Source: Pseudomonas sp. GL-B-19 (GTDB taxonomy: Bacteria; Pseudomonadota; Gammaproteobacteria; Pseudomonadales; Pseudomonadaceae). Taken from it: a stretch of DNA of 64,000 nt. Shown here piece after piece: positions 51,754 through 59,850 of the stretch. The stretch covers positions 62,001 through 126,000 of the forward strand of contig NZ_JAHBDK010000097.1 of assembly GCF_019956415.1 (NCBI RefSeq), written 5' to 3'. A model generated the notes under the pieces. That model saw only the letters and a list, made by a program, of their open reading frames with translations, did not search any database and had not been told where the DNA came from. The translations under genes and the position numbers were made by a program. Every line of letters begins with the position of its first letter. The first letter of the stretch is position 1.

Positions 51754-52539
51754 GTGAAACAAGCCCCCCCTTATGTTCCCGGTCATCAATTGCTGGCCGG
51801 CAAGTCGGTGTTGATAACCGCCGCAGCCGGTGCCGGTATCGGTTACTCAGCGGCCCGACGCAGTGCCGAGGAGGGTTGCCGGGCGCTGATGATTTCCGAC
51901 GTGCATGCGCGGCGCCTGGAAGAGGCGGTGGAACGCCTCAAGGCCGAGACCGGTTTACAGGCGATTTATGGCCAGCTGTGCAATGTCACGATCGAAGGCG
52001 AAGTCCAGGCCCTGGTGGCGGCGGCCGAAGAGGCACTGGGCGGTGTCGACGTGCTGATCAACAACGCGGGCCTGGGAGGCCAGAAGCGTGTAGTGGAGAT
52101 GAGTGACGAAGAGTGGTTGCGGGTGCTCGATGTGACCTTGACGGGCACCTTCCGTATGACTCGGGCGATGTTGCCGCACATGCAGCGCCGCGGCGCAGGG
52201 GCCATCGTCAATAATGCCTCGGTGCTCGGTTGGCGGGCACAAAAGGAGCAGGCCCATTACGCCGCCGCCAAGGCCGGGGTGATGGCGCTGACCCGCTGCA
52301 GCGCCCTGGAAGCCGCCGAGTTCGGCGTGCGTATCAATGCGGTATCGCCATCGATTGCCCTGCACGATTTTCTCAAGAAAGCCTCCAGTGAAGAATTGCT
52401 CGCCAACCTGGCAGGGCGCGAAGCGTTCGGTCGCGCCGCCGAAGTCTGGGAAGTGGCCAACGTGATGATGTTCCTGGCTAGCGACTATGCCTCCTACATG
52501 GTAGGTGAAGTGTTGTCCGTCAGTTCACAACAAGCTTGA
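51754..52539 (+). CDS. ipdF: SDR IpdF (5-hydroxy-HIC-CoA dehydrogenase)
   Basis: A 261-residue SDR with TAAAGAGIG (22-30, a divergent cofactor motif), NNAGLGGQ at 103-110, Ser156, Tyr169, Lys173. The stretches NNASVLGWRAQ, HYAAAKAGVMALTRCSA and INAVSPSIALHDFL are the ones I recall from mycobacterial IpdF (Rv3559c), including its unusual VSPSIA in place of VAPG. It oxidises the 5-hydroxyl of the HIP-derived CoA ester before EchA20 acts. Start GTG 51754 with GGAGG eight bases upstream. Confidence 0.92.
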   Translation: MKQAPPYVPGHQLLAGKSVLITAAAGAGIGYSAARRSAEEGCRALMISDVHARRLEEAVERLKAETGLQAIYGQLCNVTIEGEVQALVAAAEEALGGVDVLINNAGLGGQKRVVEMSDEEWLRVLDVTLTGTFRMTRAMLPHMQRRGAGAIVNNASVLGWRAQKEQAHYAAAKAGVMALTRCSALEAAEFGVRINAVSPSIALHDFLKKASSEELLANLAGREAFGRAAEVWEVANVMMFLASDYASYMVGEVLSVSSQQA

Positions 52540-52549
52540 GGGCGCGCTC

Positions 52550-53020
52550 ATGAATCACGTTTTCAGCAGTGCCCGGGCGTTGCTTGCGGCCGAAGGCCTG
52601 GACCTGGGCCACACCGAATGGCTGACCATCAGCCAGCAACGCATCGATCTGTTCGCCGAAGCCACAGGTGATCACCAGTGGATTCATGTCGACCCGATAC
52701 GCGCCGCCAGCGGTCCCTTCGGCGCCTGCATTGCCCACGGCTACCTGACCCAATCCCTGGCCAATCTGTTCATGCCGCAGTTGTTGACCCTTTCAAACAT
52801 GGCCATGGGGGTCAACTACGGCAGCGATCGTGTGCGCTTCCCGGCGCCGGTCAAGGTCGATTCGCGGGTACGCGGCAGCGGCCTGATCATCCGTGCCGAG
52901 CCAATGGGCGACGCCGTACAACTGGTAGTGCGTATCACAGTGGAAGTCGAGGGCCAGGCGCGTCCGGGCTGCGTGATCGACACCATCAGCCGCTACACCT
53001 TCAACCCAATTTCCGAGTGA
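52550..53020 (+). CDS. MaoC-family (R)-enoyl-CoA hydratase
   Basis: A 156-residue single hot-dog domain with hydratase residues Asp41 and His46 (GDHQWIH) and GACIAHGYLTQSL. The end of the protein, VNYGSDRVRFPAPVKVDSRVRG, strongly resembles the C-terminal MaoC domain of the DUF35 fusion at 16530 (INYGSDRLRFPAPVPAGSRIHS), so the two share a recent origin. Substrate: an unsaturated side-chain or ring CoA ester. It lies 10 bp after ipdF and 6 bp before a thiolase gene. Confidence 0.88.
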   Translation: MNHVFSSARALLAAEGLDLGHTEWLTISQQRIDLFAEATGDHQWIHVDPIRAASGPFGACIAHGYLTQSLANLFMPQLLTLSNMAMGVNYGSDRVRFPAPVKVDSRVRGSGLIIRAEPMGDAVQLVVRITVEVEGQARPGCVIDTISRYTFNPISE

Positions 53021-53026
53021 GTTTCC

Positions 53027-54235
53027 ATGGACCTGAATGAAGTCGTCATCGTTGCCACCGCCCGTACCGCGCTGGCCAAATCGTTTCGTGGATCGTTCAA
53101 CGATACCGAGGCCCCGGTGCTGGGTGGCCATGTGGTGCGCGCGGTGGTCGAACGAGCCGGCATTGAGCCTGCTGACGTAGAGGATGTGATCATGGGCGCG
53201 GCGGTTCAGCAGGGCACCCAGGCCTACAACATCGGTCGGCTCTGTGCCTACACCGGTGGCTTGCCGGACAGTGTGCCGGGCATGGCCCTGGACCGCATGT
53301 GCGCCTCGGGTCTGATGAGTATCGGCGTGGCTGCCAAGGGCATCATGAGTGGTGAGATGAGCATCGCCATCGGTGGCGGCGTGGAGTCCCTGTCGCTGAC
53401 CCAGACCAAACACAAAAACAGCTTCCGCGCCCAGTCCGAAGCCGTACTGCAGGTGATGCCCAGCGCCTACATCCCGATGATTGAAACCGCCGAGATTGTG
53501 TCCCGTCGCTATGGCATCAGTCGTGCCGCTCAGGATGAGTATTCGTTGCAAAGCCAGCTGCGCACTGCTGCCGCTCAACGGGATGGCCTTTTCGACGAGG
53601 AAATCGTCGGCCTGAGCGTGGACAAGCTGCTGTTCGCCGCCGATGGACAGCCCAATGGTCATGAACGCGTGAAGGTCTTGCGTGATGAATGCAATCGGCC
53701 CAGCACGCGCCTTGAGGACCTGGCAAATCTGAAACCGGTGTGGAAGGACGGAAAATGGATCGAGCAGGGCGAGTTCGTCACCGCCGGCAACGCCTCGCAG
53801 TTCTCTGACGGTGCCTCGGCCAGCCTTTTGATGAGTCGTGCCGAGGCCAGGCGCCGCGGGTTGACGCCACTGGGCATCTACCGGGGCATTGCCGTGGGTG
53901 GGTGCGCACCGGAGGAAATGGGCATCGGTCCGGTGATCGCCATTCCCAAGCTGCTCAAGCGCTTCGGCCTGGGGGTAGCGGATATCGGTCTGTGGGAGAT
54001 CAACGAAGCCTTTGCCAGCCAGGTGTTGCATTGCCGTGATGCGCTGCAGATCCCTGCAGAGCGCCTGAACGTCAATGGCGGTGCGATTGCCATCGGTCAC
54101 CCATTCGGTATGTCCGGCGCGCGGATGGTGGGCCACGCCTTGCTCGAAGGGCGGCGGCGCGGTGCGCGTTATGTGGTGATTGCCATGTGCATCGGTGGCG
54201 GCATGGGCGCCGCCGGTCTGTTCGAGCTGCCGTAA
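53027..54235 (+). CDS. Acetyl-CoA acetyltransferase (thiolase), side-chain or beta-oxidation type
   Basis: A 402-residue thiolase with Cys92 (DRMCASG), His358 (GHPFG) and Cys388 (AMCIGGG) all conserved. It is a classic degradative thiolase and differs clearly from the FadA6-like enzyme, so probably serves another step such as release of acetyl-CoA from the C5 side chain (FadA5-like role, inferred) or from the ring remnant. Third gene of the ipdF unit; the second LuxR gene follows. Confidence 0.88.
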   Translation: MDLNEVVIVATARTALAKSFRGSFNDTEAPVLGGHVVRAVVERAGIEPADVEDVIMGAAVQQGTQAYNIGRLCAYTGGLPDSVPGMALDRMCASGLMSIGVAAKGIMSGEMSIAIGGGVESLSLTQTKHKNSFRAQSEAVLQVMPSAYIPMIETAEIVSRRYGISRAAQDEYSLQSQLRTAAAQRDGLFDEEIVGLSVDKLLFAADGQPNGHERVKVLRDECNRPSTRLEDLANLKPVWKDGKWIEQGEFVTAGNASQFSDGASASLLMSRAEARRRGLTPLGIYRGIAVGGCAPEEMGIGPVIAIPKLLKRFGLGVADIGLWEINEAFASQVLHCRDALQIPAERLNVNGGAIAIGHPFGMSGARMVGHALLEGRRRGARYVVIAMCIGGGMGAAGLFELP

Positions 54236-54310
54236 AGCGAGCGGGGCGCCGCCACACACTCGATTAAATCCATGGGGCCCGCAGGTCGGGCCCGCTGCTG
54301 GGGAATGGAT

Positions 54311-55513
54311 ATGCATAGTTGTTTGCCCAATGCACAGGTCCTGGCGCAAATGGGCCTGGAGTTGGCCGAGTACGAGCGGATCATTGGCAACATCTACGAT
54401 TCAGCGATGAACACCGCCTCTTTGAGCGACTCGTTGCGCGAGATCCGTGCGCTGTTCAAGGCTAATTTCGTGACCTTGATCCTGCGGGTTCAGGATGAGC
54501 CGCTGTTGTCACCGATGGTGGTTGCCGGTGATATCGAACTGGGGCAGGGCGGCATCAACCATTACGCCTACTACGCCAAATCCACCCTGTTCGACGGTTT
54601 GCCCACCGACACTGTGTTCACCATCGATGAGCTGATGAGCGATGCCGAATGGGCCAGTTCGGCGTTTTACCTGCTGTACTGCCAACCCTACGATTGTTAC
54701 CAAATGCTCGGTGCCGATATCCGCATGCCGGATGGCGGCACGGTGCGTTTTCGGATCAATCGACCACAGGGTCACCCACGTTTCAGTGATACCGAGCGGG
54801 CCATGTGCGCCATGTTGTTGCCACATTTGCGCCGGTCTTTGCACATGTATTCGCAACTCGACCGCAGCGAGTCGCTCGGCAGCCTGTATTCGCAGACGAT
54901 CAGCCGCCTCGCAGTGGCGACCTTCGTGCTCGATGAAAACGGCTGCGTGGTGCAACTCAACCCTGTGGCCCGGGAAATCCTCGACAGTCAGGACGGCCTC
55001 AAAGTGGTTGGCGGTCGCCTGGAGGCGACCTACCCCAGTGACAATCGGGAATTGGCGCGCCTGGTGCTCAATGCCTTTCAGCGTACCAGGCAAGGCGCCG
55101 GCAAGGGGGTGCAGGTGGCCGAGGCGACGTCGATTTCCCGTCCTTCAGGGCAGGTCAGTCTGGGCGTTGTGGTGGAGTTGATTCCATCCCGGGAACTGCT
55201 CGAAGGCAACGGTAAACCCACGGTGGTTGTGTATGTGCGCGACGCCGTGAGCAAGTCGCTGGTGAGCACGGTGCTGACTTCGCAACTGTACAGCCTGACC
55301 CCAGCGGAAACTGCGCTGGCACTGGAACTGGCCAACGGCTTGTCGCTGGAGGAAGCCTCGGAAATCCTCAATATCAGACGCAATACCGCGCGCGCGCATC
55401 TGCGTTCGATATTTTCCAAGACGGGCGTGCGGCGCCAGACCGAGCTGGTGCGGATCATGCTCAATAGCGTGGTAGCTCTGGGCGCGCCGCAGCCGGCCGG
55501 GTCCCGGCTGTGA
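54311..55513 (+). CDS. LuxR-family transcriptional regulator 2 (candidate steroid-island activator)
   Basis: A 400-residue paralogue of the regulator at 21386. The N-terminal sensory half is diverged but aligned (MGLELAEYERIIGNIYDSAM against LGLDLTRYNQLVGEIYEGAL), the PAS-like stretch is kept (FVLDENGCVVQLNPVAREIL), and the LuxR helix-turn-helix region is almost identical (RRNTARAHLRSIFSKTGVRR). The identical DNA-reading part with a diverged sensor suggests that both proteins read the same operator but respond to different steroids. ATG 54311 is preferred (GGGGA six bases upstream); ATG 54305 is possible. Confidence 0.87.
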   Translation: MHSCLPNAQVLAQMGLELAEYERIIGNIYDSAMNTASLSDSLREIRALFKANFVTLILRVQDEPLLSPMVVAGDIELGQGGINHYAYYAKSTLFDGLPTDTVFTIDELMSDAEWASSAFYLLYCQPYDCYQMLGADIRMPDGGTVRFRINRPQGHPRFSDTERAMCAMLLPHLRRSLHMYSQLDRSESLGSLYSQTISRLAVATFVLDENGCVVQLNPVAREILDSQDGLKVVGGRLEATYPSDNRELARLVLNAFQRTRQGAGKGVQVAEATSISRPSGQVSLGVVVELIPSRELLEGNGKPTVVVYVRDAVSKSLVSTVLTSQLYSLTPAETALALELANGLSLEEASEILNIRRNTARAHLRSIFSKTGVRRQTELVRIMLNSVVALGAPQPAGSRL

Positions 55514-55536
55514 CGCGGGCCCGGGTAAAAATGCGT

Positions 55537-55554
55537 TAGTCCGTGCGGACGATG
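55537..55554 (+). promoter_or_regulatory. TAGTC-N5-GGACGATG element upstream of DUF1329 gene 2
   Basis: Exact match in both halves (spacer CGTGC), ending 60 bp before the ATG. The 15-mer CCTGTCGATACTGGG with possible -10 GATACT (55576-55581) starts 16 nt downstream, as at hsdA. Confidence 0.75.
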
Positions 55555-55614
55555 CTGTCGGGTTCCTGGCCTGTCGATACTGGGAAACCGTTGTCGAACC
55601 CATGGAGAAGAAAA

Positions 55615-56991
55615 ATGACCGGCAGTAATCAGTCCCCTGGCTGGGCTTTGACGTTGTTATTGGGATGCTGTGCCATCGGCACGGTGAATGCCGCACCGGA
55701 AGACATCCCGCGCCTTGGCAAAGACTTGACGTGCCTGGGCGCGGAAAAGGCCGGCAATGCAGACGGCAGCATTCCCGCGTTCAGCGGCAAGTGGTTGGGC
55801 GTGCCGCCCCATGTTGATTTCAAAGGCACGGGTAACCACCCGGTGGATCCGTACCCGGACGAAAAACCGTTGTTCGTGATAACCGCGCAGAACATTGCGC
55901 AATACAGCGACTCCCTGTCTGACGGCCAAAAAGCCCTGTTCAAGCTCTACCCGGCCACCTACAAAATACCGGTCTATCCCTCGCATAGGGATTTCCGCGT
56001 CAATGACGCGGTATGCCGGGCCACTCAGGAGAACGCCAGCGTGGCGCGTCTGGTGGATGACGGCGAAGGGGTGGTCGGCAAGACCGGCGGCACACCATTC
56101 CCCGTGCCGCGCAGCGGCCTGGAGCTGTTGAAAAACGCCTCGGCCTTTTCCTTGCGGGCCTGGACCGAAGAGTACACGTCCGACAACGCCTATGTGCTCA
56201 AGGACGGCAACATCAACTGGGGCCGCGTGCATTCGCGCAACCTGGCGCCAGCGCTGGAGCCAGGAAAGATTGCCGATACCACCGGCAACTCGTCGTTCTA
56301 TCTCAATGAAACCCTGCTGCCGCAACGGGACAAGGGTGAGATCAATACCGGGACCGAGTTCTGGAACGACAAGACCGAACCGCGCCAGGCCTGGCGTTAC
56401 GATCCGGGCACTCGGCGTGTGCGCCAGTCGCCAGGCTATGGTTTCGACATGTCGTTCCCCGGCAGCGGTGGGTCGATCACCGTGGACGAAGTGCGCCTGT
56501 TCAACGGTTCAGGTCAGCGCTACGACTGGAAGATCGTCGGCAAGCGTGAGATGTACATTCCTTACAACACCTATCGTCTGCACGACGCCAAACTCAAATA
56601 TGCCGACCTGTTGACCCCCGGCCATATCAATCCCGATGTCATGCGTTATGAGCGCCATAGGGTCTGGGAGCTGGAAGGCACCCTCAAGCCTGGCTATCGC
56701 CACCTGTATGGAAAACGCAAGTTGTATGTCGACGAAGACACCTGGTTTCCGATGCTCGCCGACAACTACGACAACCGTGGCGAGCTGTGGCGCACCTCGA
56801 TGGTCAACTACTTCTATGCCTACGAAAGCCAGGCCCAGCAGGCGGGCGTCGGCCTGTATTACGACCTCAATGCCGGCAGCTACCTGGCGTTCAATCTGAT
56901 CAACGAGCAGCGCAACGGCTACCTGTTGAATAAACCCGGTTTCAGTCCCCGGGACTTCGGTCCGGAAGCCGCTCGCCGCTTCGGCCAGTGA
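55615..56991 (+). CDS. DUF1329 periplasmic/outer-membrane-associated protein 2
   Basis: A 458-residue paralogue of the protein at 4765. The N-terminal signal region (ALTLLLGCCAIGTVNA) suggests cleavage at about residue 26. Shared blocks: RLGKDLTCLGAEKAGNADGSIP, HRDFRVNDAVCR, YDPGTRRVRQSPGYGFD, YRHLYGKRKLYVDEDTW and MLADNYDNRGELWR. GGAGAAG precedes the ATG. Inferred to work with one of the two DUF1302 barrels in envelope passage of the steroid. Single gene with its own regulatory element; kshA follows with another. Confidence 0.87.
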   Translation: MTGSNQSPGWALTLLLGCCAIGTVNAAPEDIPRLGKDLTCLGAEKAGNADGSIPAFSGKWLGVPPHVDFKGTGNHPVDPYPDEKPLFVITAQNIAQYSDSLSDGQKALFKLYPATYKIPVYPSHRDFRVNDAVCRATQENASVARLVDDGEGVVGKTGGTPFPVPRSGLELLKNASAFSLRAWTEEYTSDNAYVLKDGNINWGRVHSRNLAPALEPGKIADTTGNSSFYLNETLLPQRDKGEINTGTEFWNDKTEPRQAWRYDPGTRRVRQSPGYGFDMSFPGSGGSITVDEVRLFNGSGQRYDWKIVGKREMYIPYNTYRLHDAKLKYADLLTPGHINPDVMRYERHRVWELEGTLKPGYRHLYGKRKLYVDEDTWFPMLADNYDNRGELWRTSMVNYFYAYESQAQQAGVGLYYDLNAGSYLAFNLINEQRNGYLLNKPGFSPRDFGPEAARRFGQ

Positions 56992-57052
56992 CCAGGAAGT
57001 TTGGCGCCCGCTTTGAGCAGGGGCGCCCTTTGAGAGTCGCTCCCATTTGATC

Positions 57053-57070
57053 TAGTCCAACTGAACGATG
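57053..57070 (+). promoter_or_regulatory. TAGTC-N5-GGACGATG element upstream of kshA
   Basis: TAGTC, spacer CAACT, GAACGATG (one mismatch), 101 bp before the kshA ATG; possible -10 AATGAT at 57092-57097, 21 nt downstream. Confidence 0.68.
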
Positions 57071-57171
57071 ATCTCCTTGTGCGTCCTGCTCAATGATGTC
57101 CGCCATGGGATCACCCTGTATTTCTTGGGGGCATTGCCTGCCCCGAAGTCTGCATTCGAGGAACAATAACA

Positions 57172-58212
57172 ATGACGAAACTCGCTGAAATCAACATAGA
57201 GAACGCCCAGCGCACCCACCGTTACGCGCGCGGCTGGCACTGCCTGGGCAATGCCAACGATTACCGTGATGGCAAGCCCCATACCCTGGAAATCTTTGGC
57301 ACCCGCCTGGTGGCCTTTGCCGATAGCCAGGGCACCATCAGCATTCTGGATGCCTACTGCCCGCACATGGGCGCCGACCTGTCCCAGGGCACCATCGAGA
57401 ACGACAGGCTGGTGTGCCCGTTCCACCACTGGAAATACGACACCGGCGGCAAATGCGTGGAGATCCCTTACTGCAAGCGCATTCCACCCAAGGCCAAGAC
57501 GCGCAGCTGGTTGACTTGCGAGGAAAACTATCTGCTGTTCGTCTGGAACAACCCCGAAGGCCGTCCGCCAAAAGAGGGCGTGGTCATTCCGCACCTGCCC
57601 GAGATGGATGATCCAGACTGGATTCATGACTGGAACATCGACACCATGCTGATCGAGACCAACCCACGGGAGTTAGTCGATAACCTGGTGGACGCCCAGC
57701 ACTTCGGGCCGGTGCACGGTACACCGACCAAGTATTTCGCCAACATATTCGAAGGGCATATCGGTCATCAGATTTTCCATGGCGACTCCGAGCGCTTGGG
57801 CGGCGACCTGATCGCGCCATCGGCCTACTACGGGCCGGCCACTCACTTCACGCATATCAGTTCGATGTTCGGCGATGCGCGGATCCACGCCATTCTGCTC
57901 AACAGCCACGTGCCGGTGACGCCAAACAGTTTCGACCTGCGCTTTGGTTGCATGGTCAAGCGCGTGCCGGGCTGGACTGAAGAGCAGAACCAGGAAGTAG
58001 CCAGGGCCTATGTCCAAGGCAACCGTGAATCGTTCTATCAGGACGTGGTGATCTGGAAGCACAAAATCCGTATCGACAAGCCGGTGCTGGCAGAAACCGA
58101 CGGCCCGGTCTATCAGTTGCGCGAGTGGTATGAGCAATTCTTCACCGATGAGGATGACGTGCCCGCGTCAATGGCGGAGCGTCGCGAGTTCATTACGGTC
58201 GACGAGCGCTGA
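57172..58212 (+). CDS. kshA: 3-ketosteroid 9-alpha-hydroxylase, Rieske oxygenase (KshA)
   Basis: A 346-residue Rieske non-haem iron oxygenase. The Rieske cluster ligands are Cys63, His65, Cys82 and His85; the mononuclear iron histidines are His177 and His182 in NLVDAQHFGPVHGTP, a context typical of KshA. It hydroxylates C9 of 3-ketosteroids, which together with Delta1-desaturation opens the B ring. Electrons should come from the KshB-like reductase at 29832. Last gene of the island; a 7+5-bp hairpin follows. Confidence 0.92.
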   Translation: MTKLAEINIENAQRTHRYARGWHCLGNANDYRDGKPHTLEIFGTRLVAFADSQGTISILDAYCPHMGADLSQGTIENDRLVCPFHHWKYDTGGKCVEIPYCKRIPPKAKTRSWLTCEENYLLFVWNNPEGRPPKEGVVIPHLPEMDDPDWIHDWNIDTMLIETNPRELVDNLVDAQHFGPVHGTPTKYFANIFEGHIGHQIFHGDSERLGGDLIAPSAYYGPATHFTHISSMFGDARIHAILLNSHVPVTPNSFDLRFGCMVKRVPGWTEEQNQEVARAYVQGNRESFYQDVVIWKHKIRIDKPVLAETDGPVYQLREWYEQFFTDEDDVPASMAERREFITVDER

Positions 58213-58224
58213 TAGAGGAGCAGG

Positions 58225-58262
58225 GCGCCTTCGAGAGGCAAGCGATTGTCTCTCGACGGCGC
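58225..58262 (+). other. Hairpin downstream of kshA
   Basis: GCGCC + TCGAGAG pair with CTCTCGA + GGCGC around an 12-nt loop, 12 bp after the stop. No T-run, so it is probably a 3'-end stabiliser or part of a Rho-dependent end. Confidence 0.5.
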
Positions 58263-58339
58263 CGCTCCCAAGGGCACTGCCGCCCTTGAGGTCATGGTCA
58301 TGACTCAGGTCCGATTTGAAGGCAATGAGGGAATGCATA

Positions 58340-58507
58340 ATGAAAATAAAAACGGCCTATACCTTTCCTTTGTTAGTAGTGTTTCTCTTGGTTTCGGTTG
58401 TACAGGTTTCGGTGCCGCCGGAATCGGCCAGCGTCAAGGCGTGCAAGCGTTATGCGAGCTGTCTCACCATGAGTTCGAGAGTTTCGAACTGGCTTGATTT
58501 CCGCTAG
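58340..58507 (+). CDS. Small hypothetical membrane or secreted peptide (55 aa), uncertain
   Basis: The frame gives MKIKTAYTFPLLVVFLLVSVV, a strongly hydrophobic N-terminal helix or signal sequence, then a short tail with two cysteines (VKACKRYASCLT). GAGGG lies eight bases before the ATG. Base composition is more AT-rich than the island. I do not recognise the product, and with 55 codons it could be chance. It is the only candidate gene in the 504-bp gap between kshA and the kinase-like gene; the rest of the gap shows nothing clear. Confidence 0.3.
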   Translation: MKIKTAYTFPLLVVFLLVSVVQVSVPPESASVKACKRYASCLTMSSRVSNWLDFR

Positions 58508-58716
58508 GGGTGTTCTGGCGAGCCTCTTCGTTTTGTAGTGACCGTTGTTCAAAAGCGGCTACACCCTGGATTTTGAGACCTGTTAGCCAGAAAGCAGGTT
58601 AGAGTGTTCATCAATGTCTGTTCATAAGGGCCCTCCACTCGATTCGCGTAGTCACGCCAAGCGGCTCCAGCGAACGACCGGGCAAAAAAAACCGTATATC
58701 AATCGTTATGTGAAGA

Positions 58717-59394
58717 ATGAATCGTCCGCTGTTTGTTTCTTTAGATGGGCCCAAGGGAGCCGGTAAAACCACACTGTTGGAGGCCGTTACGAAAGTACTG
58801 AGGGCAGACAACAAAAAGGTGATCCGGCTTTGCGAGAAAAAAAGCGATCCCTATAGGGGTGAAACAATGACCCTCGTTAACAAACTCGTCAGAAATCCCA
58901 CCCGGGATTTGGAGTTGGAGGTTTGTGAGCGCTTTGCTGATAGCCGTACCTGGATTTCCCAGCACGTGCTGGCTAAACAGCCACCAGGCAGCATTATCTT
59001 GATCGATCGCTGGTACCCATCTGATGCCGCGTTTCGCCGGATAGTACCGTTTGCAGAAATTCTACAATTGAACATTGATCGAAACGTGCAAGTGCCAGAC
59101 CTGCATGTCGGGGTTGTCACCAACCCTGAAATTTCATGGGCAAGGGCAGCGGCACGACGGCGTGGGCTGAGCAGTACGGTGATCCATAAGCTGGAAGAAC
59201 ATGTCGCTTGTACCCAGGCGTTCGAGCAAGCGATTGCAGATCACGGCTGGGTTTTATGCCGTAATGAAGGAACGATCGAAGACGCAACGATGCAGGTGGT
59301 TTCTGAGATCTATAGAGTCCTTCAATGCCCCGTAGGCGAAGTTCGCTGCGCCGGCCTTGATGCGGTTGAGATAGCCGTAGATATAGATCGTTAG
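58717..59394 (+). CDS. Thymidylate-kinase-like P-loop nucleotide kinase
   Basis: A 225-residue protein with P-loop DGPKGAGKTT (Lys17) and the DRWYPSD segment that corresponds to the DR(Y/W) motif of dTMP kinases. The LID region (ARAAARRRGLSS) is basic. A housekeeping tmk is normally placed elsewhere and is more canonical, so this is an accessory relative. Its RBS is weak (GAAGA). Codon use is less GC-biased than that of the island. Function beyond nucleotide or nucleoside phosphorylation is unknown. Confidence 0.72.
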   Translation: MNRPLFVSLDGPKGAGKTTLLEAVTKVLRADNKKVIRLCEKKSDPYRGETMTLVNKLVRNPTRDLELEVCERFADSRTWISQHVLAKQPPGSIILIDRWYPSDAAFRRIVPFAEILQLNIDRNVQVPDLHVGVVTNPEISWARAAARRRGLSSTVIHKLEEHVACTQAFEQAIADHGWVLCRNEGTIEDATMQVVSEIYRVLQCPVGEVRCAGLDAVEIAVDIDR

Positions 59395-59700
59395 CAGAAT
59401 CGAAGGGTTGATTTGTCGCCGCAGCGGTAGCCGGCTGACGCTTTGATCTGGGTGCCAGTCATCGAACTCTGAGCCGAAGCTGCCCGGGGTGGGTCTTACA
59501 TGATCAGACGGTTCGAGCGCCCATTGCTGGAGATGTATGCCAAGTGAGTACCACGCGGGCATGATTCTTTATCGCGAGATGTAGAAGCCTGGCGCGGCAG
59601 TGGCGGGTTGACTGCAAGCCTCGTGTTTTCCCGCAACTCTCCCGCCAGTTCCAGGTCACTTGGCCGCGCGCTGATCTCCTCGCCAATGTTCTCGAAAGTG

Positions 59701-59800
59701 GTGCATGACGGGTCATTCCTCTTGCAGGTGGATGAGTGCAATCCAATTGTCTCGGCTAGTCAATCAATCGGTCCAACTCTACTGTTTCTGGCATCGGGTC
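59701..59800 (+). promoter_or_regulatory. Operator region of the NmrA-like gene, duplicate of the LysR/pirin intergenic region
   Basis: This stretch aligns without gaps to 61681-61780 (offset 1980), about 73 of 100 bases identical by hand count, with a fully conserved core GAGTGCAATCCAATTGT type block (ten bases without change at 59741-59750). It contains a TTG-N11-CAA dyad at 59747-59763 as a candidate LysR site. The rest of the 456-bp gap 59395-59850 holds nothing I can assign. Confidence 0.7.
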
Positions 59801-59850
59801 GTGAGGCCCGCCGATTTTTCTATCCAGCCAACTTTCACAGGAAAACGACC

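Noticed and set aside
58246..58497. 83-codon frame downstream of kshA
   Set aside because: Starts in the kshA hairpin without an RBS; the overlapping frame at 58340 has an RBS and a hydrophobic N-terminus and is only weakly supported itself.
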